Position numbers and translations under genes: made by a program. Shown piece by piece: positions 36,173 through 48,852 of a stretch of 64,000 bases of DNA. The stretch comes from Rhabditophanes sp. KR3021 (lineage: Eukaryota > Nematoda > Chromadorea > Rhabditida > Alloionematidae): positions 2,046,001-2,110,000 of the forward strand of contig CAUJLY010000004.1 of assembly GCA_963281155.1 (NCBI GenBank), in the 5' to 3' direction. Every line of letters starts with the position of its first letter. The first letter of the stretch is position 1. Below the pieces are notes generated by a model. The model saw only the letters and a list, made by a program, of their open reading frames with translations, was not told the origin of the DNA and ran no database searches.

Positions 36173-39100
36173 GATATCTAATAAGAAAAATAATAAACGA
36201 ATTTATCAATCTAAAAAACAATTTACATTATTAAAGGAAAAAGCATATCCAAACAAAAACGTAAGAAGCACAAAATGTGTTAGTTTGCTAAATGGCTCAG
36301 AAAAAAGGAAATTTCTATATCTATATTGAAGGACTTCCTTTTTAATCTTTCCACAGGTTTGTGGCGAAGATATCTATGATATGACGAGGGCACCAATAAA
36401 ACAAAACCGTCAACATTACATATCAAATAAACATCCACACCTCAAAGGGGCTTGATGATGATGGAATGGGGCAATATCAATTTTCTCCTCTTACAATGAA
36501 ATAAAGTAAATTGCAAGGTACAATTTACAATATAATTGGAAGGTTTTGGTGTAAAAGCTTTTAAGATAGATGTATTTTTGATTAAACTAAAATAGCTTTT
36601 CCATGAAATTTAAGTAAGGTCCATTAAAAATGTACAAAAGATTGTTTTATCTAGCACCATTTAAATACCGTTTTTTCAAAAACAAAGCAAATTAACTATA
36701 TAAAAAAGGGGTAGTGATACAAAATAACTTGCTTTGAATTGGATTTTCAATGCAAAACGGTATTAAATAACATAAATGGATGGTTCCTAGATTTAAATAA
36801 TTGGAAAATGAAGATAAATAAGAACATTAAGCAGGAGGAATAAATTGTACTCAAAAAGATAAGTATCTAGTATTGTAACATGTTTTGTTATCCATAGTTT
36901 AAAATCTGCGTAACAAAAGTAAATGTGTTATTGGTGTTGAAAGTATAGGAAAAAACCAAAACAAGACATAATACTTGGAATGAGTCTAGTACTTAGAGTG
37001 GATTATATTCTATAGTTCAAAGTTTTCTGTCATTTGTAATTGTTAAGAATATGGTTGTGGATGTGACATATCAAAAGAATTCATTAACACTAAAAAATCT
37101 CTGTATAATTTAACAAAAACATCAACAACCAAGAAATAAGTTTAGGAATGGATCGAGAAATAAACATTCGTTCTGTAGATTGTTTAATAACTCTTGCATA
37201 TTTATATAGCTTAAAGTGATTAATTAAACTGTGAAGAGTGTAATAGTTCGGGGATGATGCTCTTTAGAATAAACACATCTACCCTTCTACCACTTATCAT
37301 TTCCCTTAAGAAGAAGATGATTATTTAGATAATGGAATTGAATATTAAAAAACATTTACATCTTGAATATTTCATTATGCGATTATTACTCTTTAAGCAA
37401 AGGATTATTAAAGCTAGCCACGAATATTATATCTATTAAGTGATTCCTAAGCTAAGAGCAAACGTTTCTGAAATTTGTGCCAAGATACCTTACAACAGGA
37501 AATGATAACTTTTTCGAATGAGACCAAGTACCTTGCAAAAAAACACGCCATCAAATAAATACGTGACAAGTTAAACAAAATCTGTACATTTAAATTAGAA
37601 GCTTCTTCAATTTAAAATAACAAACCTGCCACCAAACGTCTATGAAAGATTGTCGAAGTTGAAGTAATAAAAAGTATTTTAAAATAACATCTTGTCTTGA
37701 TACATAAATTATTACTTTATAAGTAGGTTGGTACCAAAAAAGGGGGCAAAATCTGACATCATCTTGTTAGTTTTCTTTTGTAGTATTTATAATAACACAA
37801 TCCAAAAAAGAAAGTCAACAGCAATATAAAAAAAGTCAAGAATTAGACTTGATATAATATATGGACATAAGTCGGAAATAACCCTTTATAACTTTGAAGA
37901 GCAAAAAAGTGGCAGACGATTGTCTTTATAACAATCTTTTGTGATATCTTCTGACTGTTTAAAAATAATTCAGTGGGCAGCTTGAAAATTAATCATGATA
38001 GGCTTTAATGTAATAAGTATATCTTAAGGTTTCTTATGAAAATACTTGTGTTTGATGTATAATTTTATGGCAGGCGTAAAGTATTATCTCTAGTAGATAT
38101 ACAAAAACTTGAAATGGAAATTAGTAAACTTAGCATTTGAAATAACGATTTCCAACTAAATAAATATATTCAATGCTCTTTGTGTCTTTACTAATTATAT
38201 AAAATTTGTTCATGTACAAATGATATTAAAAGTGCTAGTTCTTGTCATATAAATCCTTCATTATTAATGATGAAAGTATTCTTACGTGATTTTGGGAAAA
38301 GTAAATAATAGGACATTAATAAAATAAAAGAAAATTAGAAAGCCTTTGAGTTGTATGGACAAGATGAATTTCGTTTGTTATTAATGCTATACTAATAAGT
38401 TATGATGAAGCATCAAGGACTAATCACTCATTCAGTGGTTTAGATTTGTAAGTTGTAATAAGGAAGAAAAAGGAAGAAAAATTTGAACCTATACATTATT
38501 TAATAAATGAACCTAATTTATCAAAAGGAAATTGTAAGATAGTAAGTATTCATCAATCATATTGTAAGTAATATCTAAACACAATTTGTTTGCCATCAAT
38601 ACAAATATAATTTGTAAATAAATGCTTAATCTCAAACAAATTAGGCTAGATTAAGAAGGAAATAAATATTTTATTCACAAGGTACGTAGTGAGAATAGCT
38701 CTGTGAAAGCCTATAAATGGACATGTAATGTTATTTCAAAATGAAATGTTATCAGGGGAAATAAATTAATGTGAATTATATTGTTAATAAAAAAGACAAA
38801 AGGCTTTCTTGTAATTAGTGATGAAAGGAAAGCTTAAGAAATTAATCCGAGGAACGTGCGAATATTGGAATCATTTTTGAAGTCAATGGGTTTTTTGTTG
38901 CAAATTGAATTTATTATCGAAAAGTCCCAAAGTCAAGAATAACATCATTTAAAAAGGCTGTTGAAATTTTAGTTTAAAGTGTCAAATTAACTCAGGTGAA
39001 TTTGATTAAAGTTAAATATTTGATTTATTTAAATTAACTTGCTTAGTGATTCAGATTTTATGTTAATTCACGGAAATAGAATTATGATGTTTAAATATAC

Positions 39101-39950
39101 AAGTAATAGAACATTTGATAAAAACATAATTTGTAATTACGTTTGTGTATGATTCTTGTAAGGCAAGAATCAGATAAATAAAATGGAAACACGTGCAAGA
39201 TAGATACTTTACTAGAACATAAAAGATGAAATGTACTTAAATGTCTGTCATATATTAAATATGACGGTATATAAGGATATAAATATAATGATTTAATTGA
39301 TGTGTTACTTTGTTCTTATCTTGAGAAGACTTGAATGTTTTGAGCAATAGCATTGCTTTGACCGTGGGTTTGTCCATGTTTGTGGCACAACTTTTTCGGT
39401 CAGGCTATCCAAATAGAGTAGGCTTCCTACAGCATCTTTCTTGAATCCGAAGTCGGTGAGACGACAGAGTTTGGTGGCATTGTCCTAGTGTTCGCAGTTT
39501 TAGTTCCTTATAAACAGCGTTCCATATGTTCTTTGATAGCGTGAAGTGAATTGTTGTTGCGATTAGCTTCCCATGCACTCAAGACTTTTTTTGGGAGGAA
39601 GTTTTCTAGCAGCAAGAGTTGATCGATTTCATCCAAATTTCCATATCATAATTCAATAGCCCCGGTAGGAACCTCCACAATGTGTAGATGTAGAGAACTG
39701 ATTTATTACTCGTAATAGTTATCTATATATAATATACAATCAATGATTTACATAATAATAATATTCATAAATACATATAATTAAGGTAAGAAAATAGCTT
39801 GTCTACGCGACAGTAATAATTATAAAAGTATAGCAGTTTGTATGATTTAATTGATTGTATTATGTAGGCCTGCATATTTTTAACTGAATTTTGAGTTGTC
39901 GTACGTATATTTGAATGAGAAATATCTTAAGGAGAAAACCGCCTCTGAAA
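36173..39950. other. Gene-free region, 3.8 kb
   Basis: AT-rich sequence with no coding frame that I can support. From about 39300 the composition is less extreme and may be transposon debris linked to the hAT relic that follows. Confidence 0.45.
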
Positions 39951-40110
39951 AAGCTCGTCGTTTTACCAAAGCATGTGTTGCAAATAACACAAGCAGACTT
40001 TGAAAAAGCTTTGCTTGCTCTGAAAATTTGATTGTGTTTATAAATAATTATTTTCTAATGGTAAAAAACAAACTAAAGAATCTTTAATTCTGATTTCATG
40101 TTTTTTGTAG

Positions 40111-40490
40111 AAGAAGATCCAATAACAGAAACAGATGAGATGGCAGAATACATCAACGGAATTCACTGAAATTAATGGTGTTTCGTTAAAAGCATTTTCT
40201 TTAACAGTCTTTTGAGTGAAGACCAGTTTCCAGTTTTACATCAAATGGCAGTCGAGATACTTTGTACCACAAATTCATCTGCAGACAGATCTTTCTCCAA
40301 GCTTTAACGTTTAGTTACGGATGAAAGATCATCTTTAAAATCAGTCAATTTAATAGTATTTTGCAAATTCCGGTACGGTTTGGGAAAGAATATTGCCCAG
40401 TATGAGAATTTAGACCGCATTTACAAGTCTGTTTGTGTGCATATTCAGATCTTCATGATTGGTTTATTGGCATTTTGTCAATATTTGGAG
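40111..40490 (+). pseudogene. hAT transposase relic, C-terminal dimerisation region
   Basis: With several stops and shifts, the plus strand reads EEDPITETDEMAEYING, then DQFPVLHQMAVEIL, CTTNSSADRSFSKL, RLVTDERSSLKSVN and LIVFCKFRYG. The block with S-ADRSFS-L-RL-T-RSSL is the hAT dimerisation domain signature. No intact transposase remains. Confidence 0.6.
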
Positions 40491-41221
40491 GTATGAGATT
40501 AGTTAAAAATGAAGAAGAAGACTCAGGTGAATTGACTAAATTTTAACGCGTCTTTTTTGAAGTGATTCGATTGAAATATAAGATCTTGTGCAGAGAAGCT
40601 GAAGATGTTCCAGATACTCCTTCGACTATCTGATAAGAAAGATGGAACAAAGAGTACGTGGATAATTATACTGTTTGCCTAAACGAATGATGATTGTAGA
40701 AAATGATCAAAGCTTAGGTTTATTAAAATCTTTGCTTCTTCGATATTTAAAATGAGATGCCAGTAGAAATAGCAAAGATTGGGTTGCGCAAGACAAAACC
40801 AATGTTCAGACATTTAGATTCAAGATGTGGTACTCAAAAAATAATCAGCAATGCGCATTTCAATCATATTATTGACTTAGAACATTTTAACAATTGTGAA
40901 GACTAAGAGTGAAAAAACGAGCTTAACATCATTTTATAACTTTTATTTGAATAAAATAGTTTTTGTATTTATTTTGCAATATAAACTGGGTTATTATTTA
41001 TTATGTAAAATAATTTTATTAATTGTTTAATCATTTAGCCCTTAGCTAATCAACAATTGCCAAAACAACTTGAAAATAAACTTTATTAATTCTCAGAAAC
41101 AAAAATATCAATAGGTGTGGTTCTTTTTATTATCAAACAAAGTACTTCTTCTACAACAACAAAGTGGGTTGCTTTTTGGTATTGCTTACGTCTAATAAAT
41201 TATTAAGTACCCGTAAAAATC
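40491..41221. other. Decayed coding debris after the hAT relic
   Basis: Broken plus-strand frames such as RLKYKILCREAEDVPDTPST and EMPVEIAKIGLRKTKPMF, with many stops. Probably the remains of a mobile element or a gene copy; family not recognised. Confidence 0.35.
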
Positions 41222-42097
41222 TCACCACAAATTAGACCATTTTCTCTTGATTCCAACAGATACATTGGCTCGGAATGAACCGAATAAAGTTAAAATACTA
41301 GAACTTTTTTCGATTTCATTTGGTTCGGATGATCCCAGACTTACCATTTTTTTCACCTTTGTGCCATTTTCAAGAAGCATCTTATTAGAATTTACTTGTT
41401 TTAATGGTGTTCTGTTTGCTTCGACCTGCGCACAAATGGCAGCACTTTTCATTTCCCGAATTGCAAAATTAAATAACCTGATACAAGCTTTCTCTGAAAC
41501 ACCACAATTGTTTGAAAATGAATTCGAACTATAAGTTACTGATTTTCTTCTGGTTCCCGAACTAACAGACGTTGTGATTAAATTAGCTGGAAATAATATC
41601 TCCATCAAGGTACATCTTAATTCTTTGAGAACATCTGCTGAAACATGCCCACTTAATTTGTAGTATTTTTCACCGATACTTCTGCAATATTCGGAAATCA
41701 TAGACAGATTTGAGTTTTTGTCGGTAAAGATTTCAAGAAATTGACTTATTACCACACTAACGTTTTTCCCTATTTCCACTGAATCTGGTAAATTGTCTTG
41801 GTCTATTAACTTAGGATTAACTTTGAATAATTTCTCAGCTAGTTTCAGACCTATTTCGTCTTTCACTTCATTAAATCTTTGTTTTATCGTATTTACAATG
41901 TCATTATCAATGACACTATCCTTAGCTAAGTGAGGCAAACAAGATTTGCTGTTTTTAGTAGTTCCTCTTTCATACTTCCCCATGCTCTTACTAATAGTAG
42001 GCCAGTTGTAGAAAATTAACCAATTCGTTGAACCATGTAGTGCCAACAACAAATTTGACAAATCAGTCAAATATAAACTTGTAATATATTGGTCCAT
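41222..42097 (-). CDS. Globin-like protein
   Basis: Uninterrupted 291-codon frame. The central part (about residues 70-175) fits a globin fold. It has IKQRFNEVKDEIGLKLAEKL, FKVNPKLI at the A-C helices, then ISQFLEIF, then YYKLSGHVSADVLKELRCTL with a histidine at the expected proximal (F8) position. The CD and E helix region is divergent and I cannot assign a distal residue. Nematodes carry many such globins with N- and C-terminal extensions, and this one has both. The C-terminal extension is serine- and lysine-rich. Oxygen binding, redox or signalling roles are all possible. Confidence 0.6.
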   Translation of the reverse strand: MDQYITSLYLTDLSNLLLALHGSTNWLIFYNWPTISKSMGKYERGTTKNSKSCLPHLAKDSVIDNDIVNTIKQRFNEVKDEIGLKLAEKLFKVNPKLIDQDNLPDSVEIGKNVSVVISQFLEIFTDKNSNLSMISEYCRSIGEKYYKLSGHVSADVLKELRCTLMEILFPANLITTSVSSGTRRKSVTYSSNSFSNNCGVSEKACIRLFNFAIREMKSAAICAQVEANRTPLKQVNSNKMLLENGTKVKKMVSLGSSEPNEIEKSSSILTLFGSFRANVSVGIKRKWSNLW

Positions 42098-42238
42098 TTC
42101 AATTTGATTATTTGTTCCTGAGTGTTGATAATTAGTATTATGAATATTAACTAGATGTTGTATTTTAATAGAAAAAGTGTTTTTTGCTCAGTAAATTAAA
42201 TTTCCTTTTGCAAATTATCTCAACTCAATTTCATCGAC

Positions 42239-42560
42239 ATGAAACACAAATTAGAAAATACCGGCAGTCATGGAGCACCAAGGAAAGAAGATGGTTTAGG
42301 CAAGAGCTTGACTTTGCGGAAATATGATGCAATGAAACCAGTAGTGGTGGGAGAAGGTAAATAGCAACCATCAATCATAATTAATCAATCTAGAAGTTAT
42401 TGACTAAGTTGCCCAATTTTTATCAAGGGTACCAACTAATGGTTTAGGAAGAATGGCTATTGAAGAGGAGCTAAACTTGGTAGTTGAAGATTACAAAGAT
42501 CTATTGGACCGAAACAAAGCCGACATCACACAACTTTACAATGATGATCTTGCAATTTAA
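42239..42560 (+). CDS. Small two-exon orphan gene
   Basis: Exons 42239-42356 and 42448-42560, separated by a 91-nt GT-AG intron, give a 76-aa protein in a consistent frame (phase 1). The first exon encodes MKHKLENTGSHGAPRKEDGL and a VVVGEG end. The second encodes an acidic helix, MAIEEELNLVVEDYKDLLDR. The start lies 141 nt from the divergent globin-like gene. I do not recognise the family. The alternative is debris, as the sequence after it contains several broken frames. Confidence 0.4.
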
Positions 42561-43334
42561 TGCCACAACTAATACGGAGTTTGCTAGTTAATTGAAGCTC
42601 AAATTTATCTTTGAAAGAAGTTCTAATGAAGACTTCGCTGAGTTAGTGATCAAAGTTTTGAAGCAAATTAAAAAGGAGAAGAATAAGGATATTGACTGCA
42701 CTCGATCCTGTCAATTTTGTGGTGAAGGAACTTTCTCAATTGGCCACAAATTAGAAAGAAGTTGCATCTAAATTAGGCAAGAAGCAGCACGACTAAATGA
42801 TGTACTTGCAGGGGTCAATCACCTGCATTTATTGCCAAACAGTTCTTTTCTACCGTGACAAGTTTAAACATCGTACTTAAATGTATTTTTATATGCTTTT
42901 GATGTTTATTCAATATCAATGAATGTATCTCCAATTATCAACGATTTTACTATAAAAAGAGTCTTGATTTTAAGTGAGCAAGTTGCGGCACTAATTTTAA
43001 CACCAGAAAGGAACAAACGTGTCACTGCGAATTCAGAGTATGTAGCAAGTTAAGAAATCGTAATGTATTCCTCCCTATGAATATGCTCTTATAATGGATC
43101 TACAAAAAGACTTAACCAATATTGACAAATCCGGGCAATCTAACGAAGTGATGCATAAAAACACTTTGAAACTGTCAAGAGAACCTGAAATATTATTCTT
43201 GAGAAAATTTATTTGGCTCGAAAGTATATCACTTAGTTACTATTTTGTCTAATTGTTGCCATTTTTACCACTTTTAAATAAATTGGATGATATTTATTTT
43301 TGATTACTCTTAGATTACCTAAAATGAAATATAA
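42561..43334 (+). other. Broken frames, no supported gene
   Basis: Plus-strand pieces such as FIFERSSNEDFAELVIKVLK and SCQFCGEGTFSIGHKLERSC, then CIYCQTVLFYRDKF, suggest a decayed cysteine-containing protein gene. Frames shift repeatedly and no exon chain works. Confidence 0.3.
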
Positions 43335-44496
43335 TTAGCTGAAGTCATTAAGGGGGTGAAAACCTGTCTTTGAACCGAACCCCATAACTTCCATGAAAAA
43401 TGTATTGACCATGTAAAGAGTATTACAACAAACGAATTTTATATTTAATGCCTTAAATAATCATATTATTATAAACACACCAAAACTTACTGTCAACATA
43501 AATGGAACATTCTTTTTTGATGTATTCAAAATGACATGCTCCCCGACTTGTCTTTTGTTACATAATCTTAGTGTTTGAATAGTAAAGACTGCAATTGCTA
43601 TCAAGGGACAAGGAGCACGAAATAAAAGATCTGGAACGAAGTGAAATACTGGCAGATTATTAATATAGTAATATTACTTATTTGGGAACTTACAAACTGC
43701 GTAGTATCTATTGGAAACGATGTCTGTGGGGACGATTTGCGTATTAATTAGTATGTCTTGGTTTGAAAATTCATAACATGGCTGGAGAGATCTTTCAAAG
43801 GGAGCTGATGTGAAATTAAGGATCATTGCCCCCAGAATGATGCAGAAACAGATTACTTTGAGAGGGAAATAAGTTTTGCGGATCCTTCTTTCTAAAGGTC
43901 GTGACACTGCCATGTATCTGAAACAATTATTGATATTTAGCTTTAGTTTTAACTGTAAATTACCTTTCCATAGTTACCGCCAAAACCTGCCAAATAGTCC
44001 CAGTAACGCAAAAAGAAGCAGTAGGTTGAAAAAAGTAAAGGATGTAAGCCACTATCCCATAAAATGGAGTCATTCCATAGTATAAACTAGTTACACCGTA
44101 AGTTAAAAAACAACATAGCAACAAAGCCATATCCCAAAGACAGAGCATAATCAGATGTCCAGCCAGTCTTTTAGAAAAATGAGCAGAAGATCGTATTTGA
44201 TAGAGCAGCAAAACATTTCCCATGAATCCAAATATAGTTAACAAGGTCGTAACAACGCCATTGATCCAAAATGAAAAGGTTGAGTAACTATAAAGTTGCG
44301 GCAAAACTTCCAGTGATTTCGGATCTGATTCCTCGTAAATTGTTTCATAATAAGTAATTAAATTAAAACACCAATCCATTGAATTTGTTATAGCATTGAT
44401 TCCGTCTAATGGAATTGGATCTGTTCCGCTTAAAAGAGAAGTTCCATTGCTTTCAGTGAATGTTATGTTCGGCGTAGTAGAGTTCAAAATATCCAT
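43335..44496 (-). CDS. FMRFamide-receptor-like G protein-coupled receptor, apparently truncated
   Basis: Class A GPCR of the nematode neuropeptide receptor type. Exons 44496-43964, 43917-43694, 43648-43491 and 43451-43335, introns 46, 45 and 39 nt, all frames consistent, 343 aa. The extracellular N-terminus has NST, NIT and NGT glycosylation sequons. Helix 3 ends in WQVLAVTMER, followed by YMAVSRPLE (the DRY-box region of FMRFamide receptors). Helix 5 is RAPCPLIAIAVFTIQTL, and helix 6 ends FVCCNTLYMVN. After helix 6 the frame stops with no helix 7 or C-terminal tail, and none is visible further down. Either a last exon is missed or the gene is a pseudogene. Confidence 0.72.
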
Positions 44497-47400
44497 ATCT
44501 ACTCACAAAATGATACAATATCACTAACAACCTACAACAAAAATATTATCATAAGACGACGTCATTCGTTTTGTTAAGATATAACCAAAATTAAGTCAGT
44601 TTTAATCGAAATTCAAAAGAAGCCAACAAGTGTTTAATGATTACTTCTGTGTTGTCTTCTAAATAATTTACATTTTCACATCAAACCAATATAAAATCCT
44701 CCATTTTATAAGAACCTTTTAAAATTGGTCATATAAACGACACATTATAGTGCAGATAAAAAAGTTTTGTCCTCGTAAATCTTCATTTCAACAAATTAGT
44801 GGTGACAACATGTTATATATCTCCTATTGGGGGTATGTTAATTAAATGGTGTGAATGAATATTTATCTAAAAGATAATTACAAAATATCTGAATACATTT
44901 TTTGTTGCTTCGTGCAAATGTTATTAACATACAAATATAAAATTAGCCTCAGTAAATAGTATATAACATCCTATACTTATTTTTTTGATAGACCTCCTTA
45001 TATAGATTAAGAACCATCTTTGTGTGACAAGATACACGATTTAATTTTATCCATCTCATCATTATATTATGGTAAAGGAGGATAATTATGGTTAGACCAA
45101 AGGTTGTCCTCAATTATTTAATATTCAAGACAAATATATTTATATATAATAAAAGAACTCTTATAATTTTAATTAGCAAATCATAAGATATGAACTAGTA
45201 AACTACATTGTTTAGCAGTCGAAAGACTCCCACCAATATAAGTTTAATTAGGCATTAATATTAAAGATTAATCAACTTTTATTAACAACTTTAAAGCTCA
45301 TGCGAATAAACTGAGTTGAAACAAAAAGGGAAAGAAAAATAAATTGAATAAAAGTATCGGTGGATGAATTTTGCGACAAACAACAATTTGTACCGTTGAA
45401 ATAGTACCCAAAACTTAACAATTCCACCTTCAATGCAATACTCCTTCGTTTTTACCAGAAAAACATCCTAATCTAACATTCATAAAGAAAAATCGGATGG
45501 GAATCTTTTTATAAACAATTCACTCAAAAAATTAGTTTAAAAAAGCAATAATATGAGGGAGAAAGCAACCCCACTGGAGAAAAAATACTAAATTTATTTC
45601 CTCAATTAAGTACTCCATTCAAAAATTTATTGTATAATGTTTTGTCGAGGACACCAAAATTAAGTTAAATATGTTTGTGTATGACTTTTGTCTGGCTGGA
45701 CCAGATGAAGGATTTAGTTTTGAATCATTTATATTTTGAACACGAAACGAGTACTATGCGGTTATAAGTTTGGCAACTTTTGGGTACCTATATTTAATTC
45801 GTTTGTTATGTGGACAAATTCTTTTATGTTCTAAAATAGCTTTTGAGTTTATATCGTAGGAAGTAATCTAGAACCTATTTAGAGAAAGGTTAAAAAGTTT
45901 GAAATAAACAACCAGATACTATGACAAGATGACAAATTTAAAAAAGAAACTTTGTTCGAGATGAACTATTATAGTAGTTGGACAAGTTATTATATCCATG
46001 ATTATGGAACTTTTCCAGGGACCTAACTTTTAACAACGGTTCATTATCCTAACTAATTTGTTATAAAAGGAAGATGTAGCTATTATATGAGCAAATATTG
46101 TCAAAATGGAACCAATTACTAGCACCAAAATTGCTTTGTTTGTGTTTGGATGGTGGGAATAATTTGTGTTGTCTTTAGATATATAAGCTTAACCATTTTA
46201 TATTTAATTTCCAGTACGTCAAAATCAAATTAGATATGTTTCAAAAACATAAATATCCTGTACTATCAAGGAAGTTTTTGAGAATAGGAAGTTTAATTTT
46301 TATTCTTTACCATAATTGTTGGAAGAAAAATAGAGATATCAAAACAAGTTAGTCCAATACTTATAACTTTATATCAATTATGATAAGACATCCCATGTTT
46401 GAAGTGGGCTGAAACAAATTTAAATAAGATCAGACGACACATCCATACTTCTGAGAACCATTAATTTAAACATAAATTAGTCATGCATGTGTTTTTCTCA
46501 TTAACAACCTAATTGAGATTCCAGTCAAATAATGGTAAATTTAGAAATTCAAACCAACAAAAGCCAACTATTCAAAATTAGTGGACTGAATATTTAAACT
46601 TTACACCATTGTATTTATATGGAATTTTAATAATAATTTAATCAAGCGAAAATTAATAATTACCAAGATAGAAGAACCTCAAAATTGACTATAATATATT
46701 TTGTAGATTGCACACAAACTTTTCATACTTCGTGTCAAAGGGGAATGCCAAATATGACACTATTTGTATCATTTAAAATAGTTCAAATTTCAGGTTAAGA
46801 AGACACACAAATCTTAGATAAACGCACGTCCATTTTAAAATAATATCAAACCATACGAATACTTTGAAGGTTTCTTTTGCCCTATTAATATTTTTACACA
46901 TTTTTTGTAGTTAATAGCGTACATTTGAAATGAAGCTACTTTTGTGAATAAATAAATTAGCACCATTCAAAGGCCATCTAAAAATTAAAGTTTACAAACT
47001 TCGTTTGTTGCGAACGATATAAAAATAAACACACTTATAAATCTACAAAAAACTGACGTAGGCAGAATAAATTTCATTATTACTATCAAATTTATCGTGC
47101 AAACTTAATTATATCTTCCAGACAAAATCATTCCTTGTTTTTATCCCAAAATAGCTTGAACTTAATTTTTGCAAAAAATAATGAAATCAAGTATCATTTG
47201 ATAATAACAAGGAAGATTTTATTTTTCAAGTATATCATAATATCTTTAAAAACAAATAATAAGAATAACAAATGCTTTATTCTTGAAAAACGGATCCTCT
47301 TTAGTATCAATGTCATGACATATGCAATTTAGTTTTCGAAAAAAGTTTAATTAGATAAAATTATAAAATACATGATATTATACACTTCTTCCCCATTTCA

Positions 47401-47544
47401 TTTTTGAGGAACCATTCAACTATTTGAAACACCAAAACAAACTACTCGAAGTTTGATATGTGACAGAAAAATGACAAATTAACAAACTTTTCTATATTTA
47501 AAATGAAACCACATAATTGACACAAATTCAGACTATATTAAAGT
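44497..47544. other. Gene-free region, 3 kb
   Basis: AT-rich, no coding frame or repeat that I can support. It lies upstream of the GPCR gene and downstream of SURF1. Confidence 0.5.
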
Positions 47545-48613
47545 TTACTTAATGAATCTCGCATACCACATGATTAGTGTTAAAGCAGTCAGAGAGTACC
47601 TAAAATTAAAGATATAATAAGAAGACTCTTTATCAGAACACTCACCATGTTGCCAAATATTCTACGTGTTTATTACGAATTTCAACGTTTGTTTGTCCAG
47701 CTATTGGGCCATTTGGGAAGTATGAATGTTCTGTGGTGGCATCTAAGAAGATGGGTGCAGAACCGCAATACTCACCCATCTGCTTGAAGTTTTTGTAAAA
47801 CCAGATTCCTTTGGCGATGTTATTTTCGGATACGAATTGGGGGCGACCTTCGGATTTTCTTATTATGGCAGTTAGTCTTTGAGGCCCAGTTGGGAAAGTT
47901 CCTTTTCGCGCTGATTTTGCCATATGAGTTTGTGGAACCCAGCCTCTGTTGACCATTACGATTAAATCAGTGCCTTTGATCTTGAAAGGAGCAATAATGT
48001 GAGCTCCTGAACTAGAAGATGTATTTGAAGCAATTAAGCCCCCTCCACGGTCATTTTTTTGAAATTCAGGATCAAATCGGCCTCTGGGAAAAATAAGAAA
48101 CTCTCTTTCGTGAATAAATTCACCCTCTAACTCCACTTTATTGAATTCCATTGTCTCAAGTTTGCTCAAATCTTCAAAAGGAAACTGAACCACATTAAGG
48201 GCGATCTGTTTCTTCAACTCATCTATCAATTGAACTTTCCAATACCATCTCTGAACCTGCCAACAACCAAGTGAGAAGGTAAAAGCTGGAATGACCTACA
48301 TATAGAGATAAGTAATAATTATATGCTATTAAACAAGTAGATAATGTGCATGTATAAGACTTACTAGTAAACAGACGCCACCAAACGTAAGAGGCTTTTT
48401 ATTGATGTGCTTTATTTTGTCCGGTTTGATTAAGTTCTTTGTTGCTAACTAAGTACAGTTCATTAGAATAATATGTTTTAGATTGATTTAACTTACATTT
48501 AAGATGTTGTTGTGTTTGTATGTGTTACTAGTATATGGGTTCGGACCTGCATTACTGCTGTACCTCCTTGGGGAGATATTATGTGTCCTTACTAGGATTA
48601 ACCTGGAACACAT
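47545..48613 (-). CDS. surf-1: SURF1, cytochrome c oxidase assembly factor
   Basis: Inner-membrane protein needed to build complex IV. Exons 48613-48497, 48448-48365, 48295-47646 and 47599-47545; 301 aa, the same size as human SURF1. The first exon encodes a basic, serine-rich presequence with RRYSSN, a likely mitochondrial targeting signal, starting at an in-frame ATG. The first transmembrane helix (LTFGGVCLLVIPAFTFSLG) is followed by the family motif LGCWQVQRWYWK. Later blocks are GGGLIASNTSSSSGAHIIAP, VMVNRGWVP and GPIAGQTNVEIRNKHVEYLA, then TWYSLTALTLIMWY, the second helix. Divergent from MGAT1, 239 nt between starts. Confidence 0.93.
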
Positions 48614-48852
48614 AACAATTACTCTAATTTGCTTCGTTGGTCTGTCCAAATTTTTAATTTTTGTATGTCTTGCTTCCTATCCGGACAATGAATGGAGAAA
48701 CGTAGACCATCAAAATGCAGTCATTACTAAAATGACTACAATTTATTATCACTAAACAACTTCCAACAGGGCAGGTGTTCATGCGTAGCGGGTGGACTTT
48801 TTTTGTAAAAAGTTCCTTAAGTATTATAAATTAGATTCAAATAGATCCATAA

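Noticed and set aside
36173..39300. Search for CRISPR arrays, rRNA or other bacterial-type features
   Set aside because: Nothing of the kind is present; the window is animal nuclear DNA.
48504..48755. Plus-strand open frame that looks like an 83-residue hydrophobic membrane protein
   Set aside because: It is antisense to the first exon of SURF1, which supplies an in-frame mitochondrial presequence (RRYSSN) and splices cleanly into the SURF1 body.
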